Below are positions 46,601 through 64,000 of a DNA stretch of 64,000 nt, piece by piece. The DNA comes from Antedon mediterranea (taxonomy: Eukaryota; Echinodermata; Crinoidea; Comatulida; Antedonidae). The position numbers and the translations under genes are program-made. Every line of letters begins with the position of its first letter. Positions within the stretch are counted from its first letter, which is position 1. The DNA is taken from assembly GCF_964355755.1 (NCBI RefSeq), contig NC_092674.1, positions 30,926,001 through 30,990,000 of the forward strand, given 5' to 3'. The notes beneath the pieces were generated by a model that saw only the letters and a program-made list of their open reading frames with translations, ran no database searches and had not been told where the DNA came from.

Positions 46601-48466
46601 AATTAATTTAATTTTGTGTAATTATTTTATTTGAAATATTAAAAAGAAAGTAATAATTATCAACATTATTATTTTTATTTACATCACAAAGGCTTAGTTC
46701 AAAGCACGGGAAATTTAATCAACACACCAATTGGTGTAATGTCCTCTCTCGGAAATCTCATATCCACCTCGCAAGGTGTTATCCCTCTACAAACGACTCC
46801 CTCTCTCGGAAACTCTAACACATCAAGCAACACGATCGCCATCACAAACACAACGCAAGCCAAGTTGAACAGCACACAGCTTGTTGTTGGCAAATCGCCG
46901 AATGTGGTGAACCTCAGCAACATTCAAAGTATAAGTTCATCTGATATGAACCAACTGTTGACTGTCCTTAAGAAGTCTGGTGCCAATCAACAGCTACAAA
47001 ATGTTTCACTTTTACAGGTATGATTAATATCTTTACTAGAAAAGATACTCACATCAGTGTGACTGCCCAACTCTTCCCAACTGTTTGCCCGTCTGTGGCA
47101 GTTTTCAAAAGTAGTTTAAAACCTTAGTAAAATTCTGATTAAATGTTGCTATTCCATTACTCCTCACATAACACCACCCCCTCCGGCCTCCATGGGAGTT
47201 TTTAAATTGGATTTATACAAACTAATTTTAATTTAAATGACTGCGGGAATAATGTTCAGCGCTTAGAGGTTTTTAGGCGCAATATAAATCAGGATATTAT
47301 TATTGTTGTTGTGTTTCTATAGTTACCTACGACCAGCAACATTATTCAAAGAAGTCAGAATATTTCCCAGAATTCAACAGTAGCGTCAATCAGACAGGCA
47401 GCCAAGAATCAACAGGTATAGTGTTAAATGTATTTTTTATTTTCACCTTTCATGGAAAGTGTCTCCCTAATAGAGGTGTCCCAAAAAAGGAGTTATATTA
47501 TGTTTAATTTGTTGATTTACATGTATTTAACACAATCCATATAAGAACTGTCTATGAAGACACCCTTATTCCCCAAGATCAAAATATTTAGTTTATTCCA
47601 GGTTTAAGAAGAGCAGATAATACTCTCGCTTTTTTATTCTCACTTCTAAAGATGATCAAAGTATATTGATCAAAACGTCAAGAAACTCAACTGTTCTTTT
47701 CAAAACTATATATATGTGGTGCACCGCAAACTTTATATCAACAAATTTATTTCGCCATGCAAACCTTCAAACAATACTCTGACTGTTGCTATAATTCCTT
47801 CTTGTTGTCAAATTTCTATTTTAGCGACAACAACAGCAACAGATTGTGTACAACACCAACCTACAACAGCAACAGTCAAATCTGAATACAGTGTTGCAGC
47901 AGCAGCAGCAGTTGCAACAACAAACATTTCAGGCTGCAAACCAGACACAGACGCTACAAGTGCAGCAGGACACACAGATACAGAGACAAGGGTCAACCCA
48001 GTTGGTGACCGGCACAAACTTGTCACAGTTAGCTCAGGTTTGTCCTTAGTGAAATGTTGAGATTTGACTTAAGTTCTTCTACTCATTTTAAATCTATAAA
48101 ACGCATTACATTGTGTAATACCCAATACTAACTTATGAAATGTGACATATTGTTAACATGCCAAAGTATTTCCGTATTACAAGCTGAGGCCTGTAAATAT
48201 TAAATCAATCAATCTCTCTAGATTACTTTACACCCAGACAGATTATTATTATTGGTTGCATTTTTCTTCAATAGTTGCAAGCTATACAGCAACAGCAGCA
48301 GCTACAACAGCAGCAACAGTTGCAGCAACAGCAGCGTCAACAACAACAGTTGCAGCAGCAACTTGCAGCCCAGCAGGCGTTCAGCAAGCACCAACAACTA
48401 CAACTATGGCAGCAGCAACAACAGCAAAAAGCAGAAGTTAAACCGAAAGGAAAGAAGAAAAAATGA
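37674..48466 (+). CDS. SUPT20H: SUPT20H / SPT20 (p38IP), SAGA complex subunit
   Basis: Exons: start ATG 37674-37676 (intron right after ATG), 38111-38146, 38263-38330, 38667-38733, 39043-39181, 39567-39595, 39706-39741, 39907-40056, 40557-40610, 40884-41023, 41551-41701, 41897-41953, 42550-42606, 43041-43207, 43337-43369, 43533-43707, 44140-44299, 44439-44583, 45359-45429, 45612-45755, 46281-46502, 46692-47017, 47323-47415, 47825-48037, 48275-48466. Every junction keeps phase; the product is 975 aa. The N-terminus [13 protein letters not shown] aligns without gaps to the human start as I recall it. The conserved SPT20 domain follows ([72 protein letters not shown]). The C-terminus is Pro-, Ser/Thr- and then Gln-rich and ends [11 protein letters not shown]20 scaffolds the SAGA histone acetyltransferase in the nucleus; mammalian p38IP also acts in p38 and ATG9 traffic. 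The protein is longer than the human one through its tail. The start exon is the least certain part. Confidence 0.93.
39981..40245 (+). repeat. 92-bp tandem repeat x3 spanning the SUPT20H exon 39907-40056 donor
   Basis: Copies start at 39981, 40073 and 40165 (the last partial). Each has the last 76 bp of the exon plus CAACAG|GTATG and intron bases. Copies 2 and 3 therefore place complete donors after 40148 and 40240. Use of those donors would add GTATGTGTACATAGTAAGTA with an in-frame TAA. Confidence 0.92.
41065..41310 (-). mobile_element. tRNA-derived SINE
   Basis: Minus-strand B box GGTTCGAATCC (plus 41268-41278) with GATCGTGAGATCAAG just before it. The body contains AGCGCTGAACATTATTACCC and a tail GCGC...ATATTATTATTACATG-like at 41050-41085. 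Related pieces lie at 29905-30095 and 47225-47320. It lies in a SUPT20H intron. Confidence 0.7.
41735..41820 (-). repeat. Interspersed repeat also found at 51337-51480
   Basis: ACAGTCAACTCTCCCAATAC and CCAGAAAGTCTGGTATTC on the minus strand match the EXOSC8 intron copy on the plus strand. The sequence has its own internal symmetry. It is non-coding and begins about 35 bp after a SUPT20H donor. Confidence 0.6.
42012..42137. mobile_element. Palindromic MITE family, copy 5 (right end truncated)
   Basis: AAACTCTGTCTACACTATCA at the left; centre GACATGATGATGTCATATCA followed by TGACATCATCATATTTGGGC, a near-perfect palindrome; the right side stops at TTTGTCAAACTAG. It lies in a SUPT20H intron. Confidence 0.8.
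42265..42510 (+). repeat. 37/41-bp minisatellite x6
   Basis: GGCTGGACAGTGCATCATAT with GTATGCATGTAC recurs at 42281, 42318, 42359, 42400, 42441 and 42478. Short (37) and long (41, with ATATGGGTT) units are mixed. It ends about 40 bp before the acceptor of exon 42550. Confidence 0.9.
44545..45215 (+). repeat. 44-bp tandem repeat carrying 14 copies of the SUPT20H exon 44439-44583 donor
   Basis: The unit is CCTCAACCACCAGCCTATCT plus CAGTCTTAATAG|GTAAGCAATA and a few bases. Donors begin at 44584 (exon end), 44628, 44672, 44726, 44770, 44814 and then every 44 bp to 45166. The exon's final codons ([11 protein letters not shown]) are the ancestor; downstream copies differ by TCTTAGTATT to TCTCAGTCTT. 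The reading frame closes at once after the first donor (AGG TAA), so later donors would truncate the protein. Confidence 0.93.
45426..45545 (+). repeat. 39-bp tandem repeat x3 carrying the SUPT20H exon 45359-45429 donor
   Basis: CACAG|GTATGTATTCATTATA and AACAGTACCTTAATCATTA are repeated. Donors start at 45430, 45469 and 45508 (the last is GTACGT). Reading through gives an in-frame TAA in the first unit. Confidence 0.9.
45845..46185 (+). repeat. About 190-bp imperfect tandem duplication in a SUPT20H intron
   Basis: AATGATGT-TGTAGATATAA, TTCTTTGATACATTACCCCA and GGAATTT-CCC-TAA occur in both halves in the same order (45848-46000 and 46040-46182). The copies are diverged and the duplication is older than the splice-site arrays. 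Confidence 0.7.
47225..47315 (+). mobile_element. SINE 3' tail (family of 41065-41310)
   Basis: ATAATGTTCAGCGCTTAGAG, GGCGCAATATAAATCAGGAT and an ATTATTATTG tail match the inverse of 41050-41110. It ends just before the acceptor of SUPT20H exon 47323; the T-rich tail may serve as that exon's pyrimidine tract. Confidence 0.65.
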
Positions 48467-48486
48467 CATGTTTTGTAGAATATTTT

Positions 48487-48492
48487 AATAAA
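48487..48492 (+). terminator. Poly(A) signal candidate for SUPT20H
   Basis: AATAAA lies 20 bp after the stop codon; another AATAAA lies near 48766. The first would give a very short 3'UTR. Confidence 0.4.
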
Positions 48493-49073
48493 ATTCTATA
48501 AAAAATCCATGACCTATATTTTATTACTACAGTACATGTAACTTTTTAATAACTTTTTTGTGTAAATATTTTAATTATTTAATTTGTGTAATGTAATCGA
48601 ACCAAAATTAATTATTGTGAAATTTCAATATAATACTGTACCATGTTTTAGTTTAGTACAAACACAATAACTATAAACTTAGAACAAGTCTATAGTAGCA
48701 CCTACATTTTATGGTACTGCACCAAAAGCTGTATATAAAACATGCGATCTGTACATGCAAAACCAAAATAAATTTAGTTTTAAGATAATATTGATTTTAT
48801 TGAATAATAATTTGTGATGTGAATTTAGAACATTTGTTTGATTTGAGGCAGCAAGTCTCATTTTAATTATGTACACATGTGAAAGGGGAATTTTATATGA
48901 TATGATTTTAAAATTTTAATGGATGAATATAAAATGGATCAATTTATCATGACATTATAAATTGTGGATATTTGATGTATTAATAATATTTCAATAAATA
49001 TATTGTATTGTTTTAACTAATTTGTTCATAACAAGACGCATTACATAACAATTGCCTAGAGTTTTCAAACACG
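48493..49073. other. Intergenic sequence between convergent genes
   Basis: AT-rich; probable 3'UTR of SUPT20H. No exon or element is seen. Confidence 0.4.
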
Positions 49074-49340
49074 AGTCAAATGGCCGAGCGGTGGGGGCGC
49101 CGTTTACCGTACCTAAAGAGCCAACAACATCGGCAAGGGTTCGAGGCCGACTCGCTCCTAGTTCTGGTGGTGGAACAAGTCTTCTCGGATAAGGACTATA
49201 AACCGTAGGTCCAGTGTACACAGTTATAACCTGTGTGCACTTTAAAGAACCCAGTTCATTATTCGAAAAAGAGTATGGGGTTACCCCGGTGAACTGGTTC
49301 ACAAAATAGCCCCTGTATCAAGGGGATTACCACCTATCTG
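49074..49340 (+). mobile_element. tRNA-Leu/Ser-like SINE between SUPT20H and EXOSC8
   Basis: A box TGGCCGAGCGG (49081-49091) and B box GGTTCGAGGCC (49138-49148) lie in a class-II (Leu/Ser) tRNA-like head. The body has GTGCACTTTAAAGAACCCAG and GAGTATGGGGTTACCCC, shared with 15235-15345. A weak T-rich or AT tail follows near 49400. Confidence 0.75.
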
Positions 49341-49770
49341 ATAGGACAGTGATTAATTTACTATTGGTAATCCTTGGTAAAATTGCCTAAAGACATAAAA
49401 TATAATAAAAAAATAAAAAATAAACCAGAATTATAGAATTGAAATTATCCCAAATATTGTTCAAGTCTACAGAACATGTTGATATACTTGTAAGTAAATG
49501 AAGATTTAGCAAATTGATATAGTTTTAGAAGTAAAGTATGAATAACTGTGTAATCTGTGAATTTATTTGTATAATATTGGTTTTAATGTCGATCACTGCC
49601 ATTTGGAGGTCAAATAATTTTTAATGAAAGCAGAAAAGAATAAATGCCTCTATTTTATATGGCTATTAAATGTTTATGCAATTTTAGTTAATGCTTTTAA
49701 TGACATACATAGTAACTGTAATTTTATTTAGGAATTTTAATTAAAGAATTGAAAGATATATGAAAATGTA

Positions 49771-49907
49771 AAACTTTGTCTACACTATCAAACTTTGTGA
49801 CGAAAATGTGATGTGCCCATATATGGACAATGATGTCACATCACTACCATATTTGGGCACATACATACTTTTTTTGTCAAACTAGTTTGATAGTGTAGAC
49901 AAAGCTT
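49771..49907. mobile_element. Palindromic MITE family, copy 6
   Basis: Ends ACTTTGTCTACACTATCAAA and TTTGATAGTGTAGACAAAGC plus TT; centre ATGTGCCCATATATGGACAA...CCATATTTGGGCACAT. This is one of the best-preserved TIR pairs. Confidence 0.88.
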
Positions 49908-50424
49908 AATACTGCTGTATACAATTGCTTTAGATTACAATTTTAATGTAACAGTATGTGTATATAGACAGTATGTGTATATAGACAGTCTTGTGAGAGA
50001 ATGTAATGAATAAAGCAAAATGCAAACAGTTTGTAGCTATATGATATATAACAGTTTTATTATCAAAAAGACATTTTGACAATTATATACATTTTTATTC
50101 TGTGCATGATTCATAAAGGCTAAAATGAAACAGATTAATAATAACTATACTTAATAGGAAGCTTTGGATTTGCGATGGCCGACATGACCTAACTAGGTCA
50201 GGTCAATTATTGCGTTGTTGACTTGGACACCATCAAAACTGTGTTGAGGTGTGGACCAAGGAAATACGTGCCAATATCCTTGCGTATGCACAATTAATTA
50301 ACATGACGTAGTTTGGTCCTACTAATTTCTAGACATTAGTGTTGGCTTATATTCCATGTTGTTACCCAACCCATAGATGCATTATATTTTCTTTTCCCAC
50401 CCTAGGTTCATTAACACTGTACTA

Positions 50425-53178
50425 CTACCTCCCTATACTATTAACAGTAGTTGTTATCAGTTTTCTAACTTCTGTTGCTCTCAATTTTCCTCTGTTGATG
50501 CAGTCTTGCAGTTGGTTTTCTGTCAACGGGCTGCCACCTAAAAAGTAAAATATTTTACAGTTGTGTTGGGATTGATTTAAACAACTTGTACTTGAGAGAG
50601 CCATGCAAGACTTACCTGGTTTATGAAGACAACACAGGTGGTTGTTTTTATTCAGAGCAATAGTTACAACACCCGTAGCCAAGTCTTCCTCTTCAATTGT
50701 TGGGTCAGCAATTAAGATTGTGCTAAAATAAAACAATATTGAGATAAGCATTTTATATTTATATTTTTACCATTATGAAAAATGGTATTATAAAGGTTAA
50801 AAAAAAAAAACTAAAACTATATGCAATAAGCTTTTTGAATTTCCAATTTCTGATAGATAAAGGCATACGTACTCATCAAATATTGCAAACGTTGTACAAA
50901 CAGGTTGCTGTTGTATATTCAATTTCACTGTCTTCTCACGACTTGTTTCAGCTAACAGTGTTTCACTGTTTATCTCAACAGATGCAAGTAAAACTAAAAG
51001 TATGAACAATAATTGGAATTAAAATTTGTTCGGAGTATCTCTCATCACATTGAGAGCTTGCTTATATGCACTATATAAGAATTTTAATAATAAAACTATT
51101 ATTATTATTTACAATATATTATTATTATTATTTACAATAAACTATTATTATTATTTACAATATATTATTATTATTTACAATAAACTATTATTATTATTTA
51201 CAATATATTATTATTATTATTTACAATATATTATTATTATTATTTACAATATATTATTATTATTATTTACAATATATTATTATTTACAATATACTTCAGA
51301 CCTTCAGTTTGAAATAAAAATAGACATAAAGGCAGTACAGTCAACTCTCTCAATAGCGGACACCGGCTGGCAAATTATCTCTGGTTTTCCAGAAAGTCTG
51401 GTATTCAGAATGTGTTTTTAATTGGTGAAAATAAGTTTAGGAGATTTTCCGGTTTTCAGAGAACTGTAGTTGACTGTATTGTCTTATGCCTTTAGAATAC
51501 CATACAGTTTAGTTCAATTGCAATTGTATCGTCTATTATTGTCTTACCATTTTGAAGAGCAGCTATCAAAGCAATCATGCAGGCATCCACAACATTGCCA
51601 TCATAATCTAAGCATACAAGATCACAGTACAACACCCAACATAACTAAAGAAAAACATTAATAAATAGTATTTCGCATTATAATTGTGAAATGCAAGAAC
51701 GTTATGTCCCATATTTGGTCTTTTGTAGCCTTATTTGGTATACCTTTAATACCCGGTTTATGGAGAAATAAGTTGGCTACTTTTAATTTAGATTGAATCC
51801 TTCTATTTACTTACTTTATCCTCTGAGATACATAAACTGCCAAGATCAATAACTCCAGCACTTAAAAATAAGAACATAGTAGTTAAAGTTAGCATGTTCT
51901 CAATATTACTGTATATTGGTTCTTTAGTTTTAACTGATATTTTGTGATGGTCTGTATAATGTTCTAAGGAGGCAAGATTATTTAGTTAAGTAACTGGTAT
52001 ACATACTTCTTAATTATATCTGCAATAAGTTGTGAAACAACTTGCGCTTGGTCACTTGGAGGGCCGACTTTAAAACGAGATGAACATAGAGGGGGTAAGT
52101 CCACATTTGGTACTGTAATCAAAAGATGAGTAAAAATAAAATGTTGTTATAAAAGTGAAATATACACAAATTAAATTAATAAAAAAAAAAAAAATTAAAT
52201 ATATAATAATAAAGATAATAATAAAGAACCATTTGATGATGTATACCTAGAAATCCTTGAGTGGGTTGCTCAGCTGTTGGTTTAGCAAGTGCCTATAAAC
52301 AAAGTAAGAAAATAAAATCTTCCATAATATTACACAAAAAAAGAGACATAACTATCGACTCGTTTATGAATGGTTTATTCATACAAGTAGACATATATAT
52401 ATAATTATATATAAATCAGTTTTATAACTTCAACATTTTATTTAAAATATTAAAAATATATTTATTCATGATTTCAAAAAACCATATAATATAATTGTGT
52501 CAATAACAAAAGTTGAATAATTTTTATAGCATTGCGGCTGTTGGCTGATTGGAGAACATTTGGCCAAATAAGAACTTACAGCTTTGATGCCACAGATGAC
52601 CGAAGTATGACCTAGCTTGACCAACGCTGACCCTTCGGCTGTAGAAATTGAACCTGAAATTTTAAATAAAAATTATTGCAGAATATTTTCATAATTACTA
52701 ATAGGCCTAAAGTAATATTATTTATTATATATTAATTATTTATTTTAATATTATTATTATAAATTATAATATAACATACTTACCCACATTCAAAATTGTT
52801 GGTCGAATTTCGTCTAGAGACCTACCATCTGGCCGTATATCTTCTTTCTAATAAAAAATATGTATAATATGCATTTAGACTGTACAGACTAAATTGTAAG
52901 CCTAGCGGCCTAGCATCACTACAAATGATGGACCGGGTAAGATCCGCTGTTGGTTGGTGGTGGTTGTGAAAGAAAAGGAGAACACGACGGGCCTAGAACT
53001 AGAGACTTACCAAAAATCTTCTGTAATATTCTGTAGGCTGTGCGGTTCTATAGGTAAGTAAAAAAAATATAAAAGAATACACTTGTAATCAACAATGAAC
53101 AGAAATTACACAAAAAACGAAAATATTTGTCATTGTTTACAGACCACGTTTGTTTACTTACTTGAAGTCTGCTGCCAT
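50425..53178 (-). CDS. EXOSC8: EXOSC8 / RRP43, RNA exosome core ring subunit (complete, 11 exons)
   Basis: Exons in gene order: 53178-53162, 53047-53011, 52847-52784, 52653-52580, 52292-52247, 52112-52007, 51860-51815, 51644-51548, 50993-50873, 50722-50616, 50537-50425. They sum to 828 bp: 275 aa and TAG, practically the human length. The N-terminus is [18 protein letters not shown]. RNase PH-fold motifs follow: [78 protein letters not shown]. The C-terminus has [13 protein letters not shown] and [20 protein letters not shown]. The protein is a catalytically inactive PH-ring subunit of the nuclear and cytoplasmic exosome (3'-5' RNA decay and processing). It lies tail-to-tail with SUPT20H and head-to-head with LARS1. 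The first exon is only 17 coding bases. No oddities are seen in the coding sequence. Confidence 0.95.
51085..51295. repeat. ATT / TTTACAATATATT microsatellite
   Basis: Repeated TTTACAATAWATTATTATTA units of 21-29 bp lie in the EXOSC8 intron between 50993 and 51548. Confidence 0.9.
51337..51480 (+). repeat. Interspersed repeat also found at 41735-41820
   Basis: It begins with ACAGTCAACTCTCTCAATAG and ends with an inverted ACTGTAGTTGACTGTA, so it has terminal inverted repeats (ACAGTCAACT/AGTTGACTGT). The centre has CCAGAAAGTCTGGTATTC. It is a possible small MITE of about 145 bp. Confidence 0.6.
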
Positions 53179-53857
53179 GTTTTCGATAATGTCGAATCGC
53201 CTAGAAGAACAGTGTTTATTGGATGCAATTGTCGGGTTAAAACTTTTCTAACCAATCAACAAACATGTTATCAGAAGAGTTGTAACGCCCAGAAAACATG
53301 TGGCCGGTGCTGAGCTGTGTGTTACGGTAACTTGCATCAGCCCCCAACATAAGGTATATATATCAACGAAATACACAGGTTCTAACCAACAGACTGGGCT
53401 AGAATAACCGTAGGTATCCTTTTTAAATAAGTTGTGTTTATTTTGTATAAAATATTGTGTAATTCGGTTGTGTCAATACCGAAGAAAATAATATTTAAAT
53501 AGGTCTAGCCTAGGCCTAGCTAGTAGTTAGGCCTCTAGGCCTAGACCCTGGCTAAGCTAGGTAGGAAAGGAAACTGACCGAGAGCGGAAGTCGCATCAGG
53601 CGTGTATCGCCGGCGAGGAGGCTCAACTAAGAATTATGCCTAGGGTATGCCTAGGTATTGATTGTATTTTACATTTAAAGATGATTACATGGAAGTTACA
53701 GAAATATTGAATAATCTAATTTTGTTTTTTTTTTATTAATTGATTGAAAACTCTTGTTTTTCATCCTCTTCCAGAAGAGAAAAGAAAGTATTAATTACTG
53801 AATACTGTATTTTGCAAATCAAATTTAAAAAGTTGTTTTTATTTTTCAGTGATAAAT
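53179..53857. promoter_or_regulatory. Shared head-to-head promoter interval of EXOSC8 (-) and LARS1 (+)
   Basis: The two start codons are 680 bp apart. A GCGGAAGT ETS-type word is at 53584-53591 in a locally GC-rich patch (GTCGCATCAGGCGTGTATCG follows). LARS1's first coding exon starts at an acceptor (TTTTTCAG, exon from 53850), so a noncoding exon 1 must lie upstream; CCGTAG|GTATCC near 53412 or a site near 53640 could end it. TAGGCCTAG-rich sequence is at 53500-53560. Confidence 0.45.

Positions 53858-64000
<10,143 letters not shown>

Noticed and set aside
47716-48060. 114-codon plus-strand frame over 47716-48060
   Set aside because: It overlaps SUPT20H exon 47825-48037 in a different frame; the Gln-rich frame fits both splice phases.
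49074-49155. Functional tRNA-Leu or tRNA-Ser
   Set aside because: The head has Leu/Ser-like boxes but lacks a clean cloverleaf and is linked to a body shared with another locus.

Overview
This is an AT-rich animal nuclear DNA window. Its genes are split into many short exons with GT-AG introns, the spacers hold tRNA-derived SINEs, LINE pieces, MITEs and minisatellites, and the proteins are metazoan (SUPT20H, EXOSC8, LARS1, a GRXCR-like protein, a LIM protein). Protein similarity that I recall to vertebrate orthologues, together with abundant 'taggcctag'-type spacer words, suggests an invertebrate deuterostome, most likely an echinoderm. That taxon is an inference.

Layout. (1) 1-1991: no gene seen. 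(2) 1992-15786 (+): a five-exon gene for a protein with one C-terminal LIM domain. Its introns hold large minisatellites (33 bp x25, 60 bp x50, 56 bp x5), an antisense LINE and three copies of a MITE. (3) 15787-21364: intergenic, dominated by palindromic minisatellites. (4) 21365-29517 (-): a four-exon gene for a glutaredoxin-domain cysteine-rich (GRXCR-like) protein, with a piggyBac-like TTAA element in an intron. (5) 29518-36240: a transposon-rich gap with CCAAT-bearing MITEs, a LINE 3' end, a 2.6-kb foldback element and a tRNA-headed SINE. (6) 36241-36687 (-): two possible exons of an unrecognised gene. (7) 37674-48466 (+): SUPT20H (SAGA subunit), 25 exons including the start exon. (8) 50425-53178 (-): EXOSC8/RRP43 (RNA exosome), complete in 11 exons. 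(9) 53858 to the window end (+): LARS1, cytosolic leucyl-tRNA synthetase, 16 exons seen and the C-terminus cut off.

All exon models were built by hand from splice consensus and phase. In SUPT20H, EXOSC8, LARS1, GRXCR and the LIM gene every junction I propose keeps phase. SUPT20H and EXOSC8 are tail-to-tail, as I recall them in human; EXOSC8 and LARS1 are head-to-head across about 680 bp.

The most striking pattern is tandem duplication seeded on exon/intron borders. Four different 5' splice sites in two genes sit inside tandem repeats whose every unit carries a copy of the donor (33, 92, 44 and 39 bp units). In the LIM gene all 25 copies are in phase, so donor choice could change the number of 11-residue repeats in the protein. 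Two other arrays lie directly downstream of donors, and other duplications cover two stop codons and possibly one acceptor. A second pattern is a small palindromic MITE family with nine copies in 64 kb.
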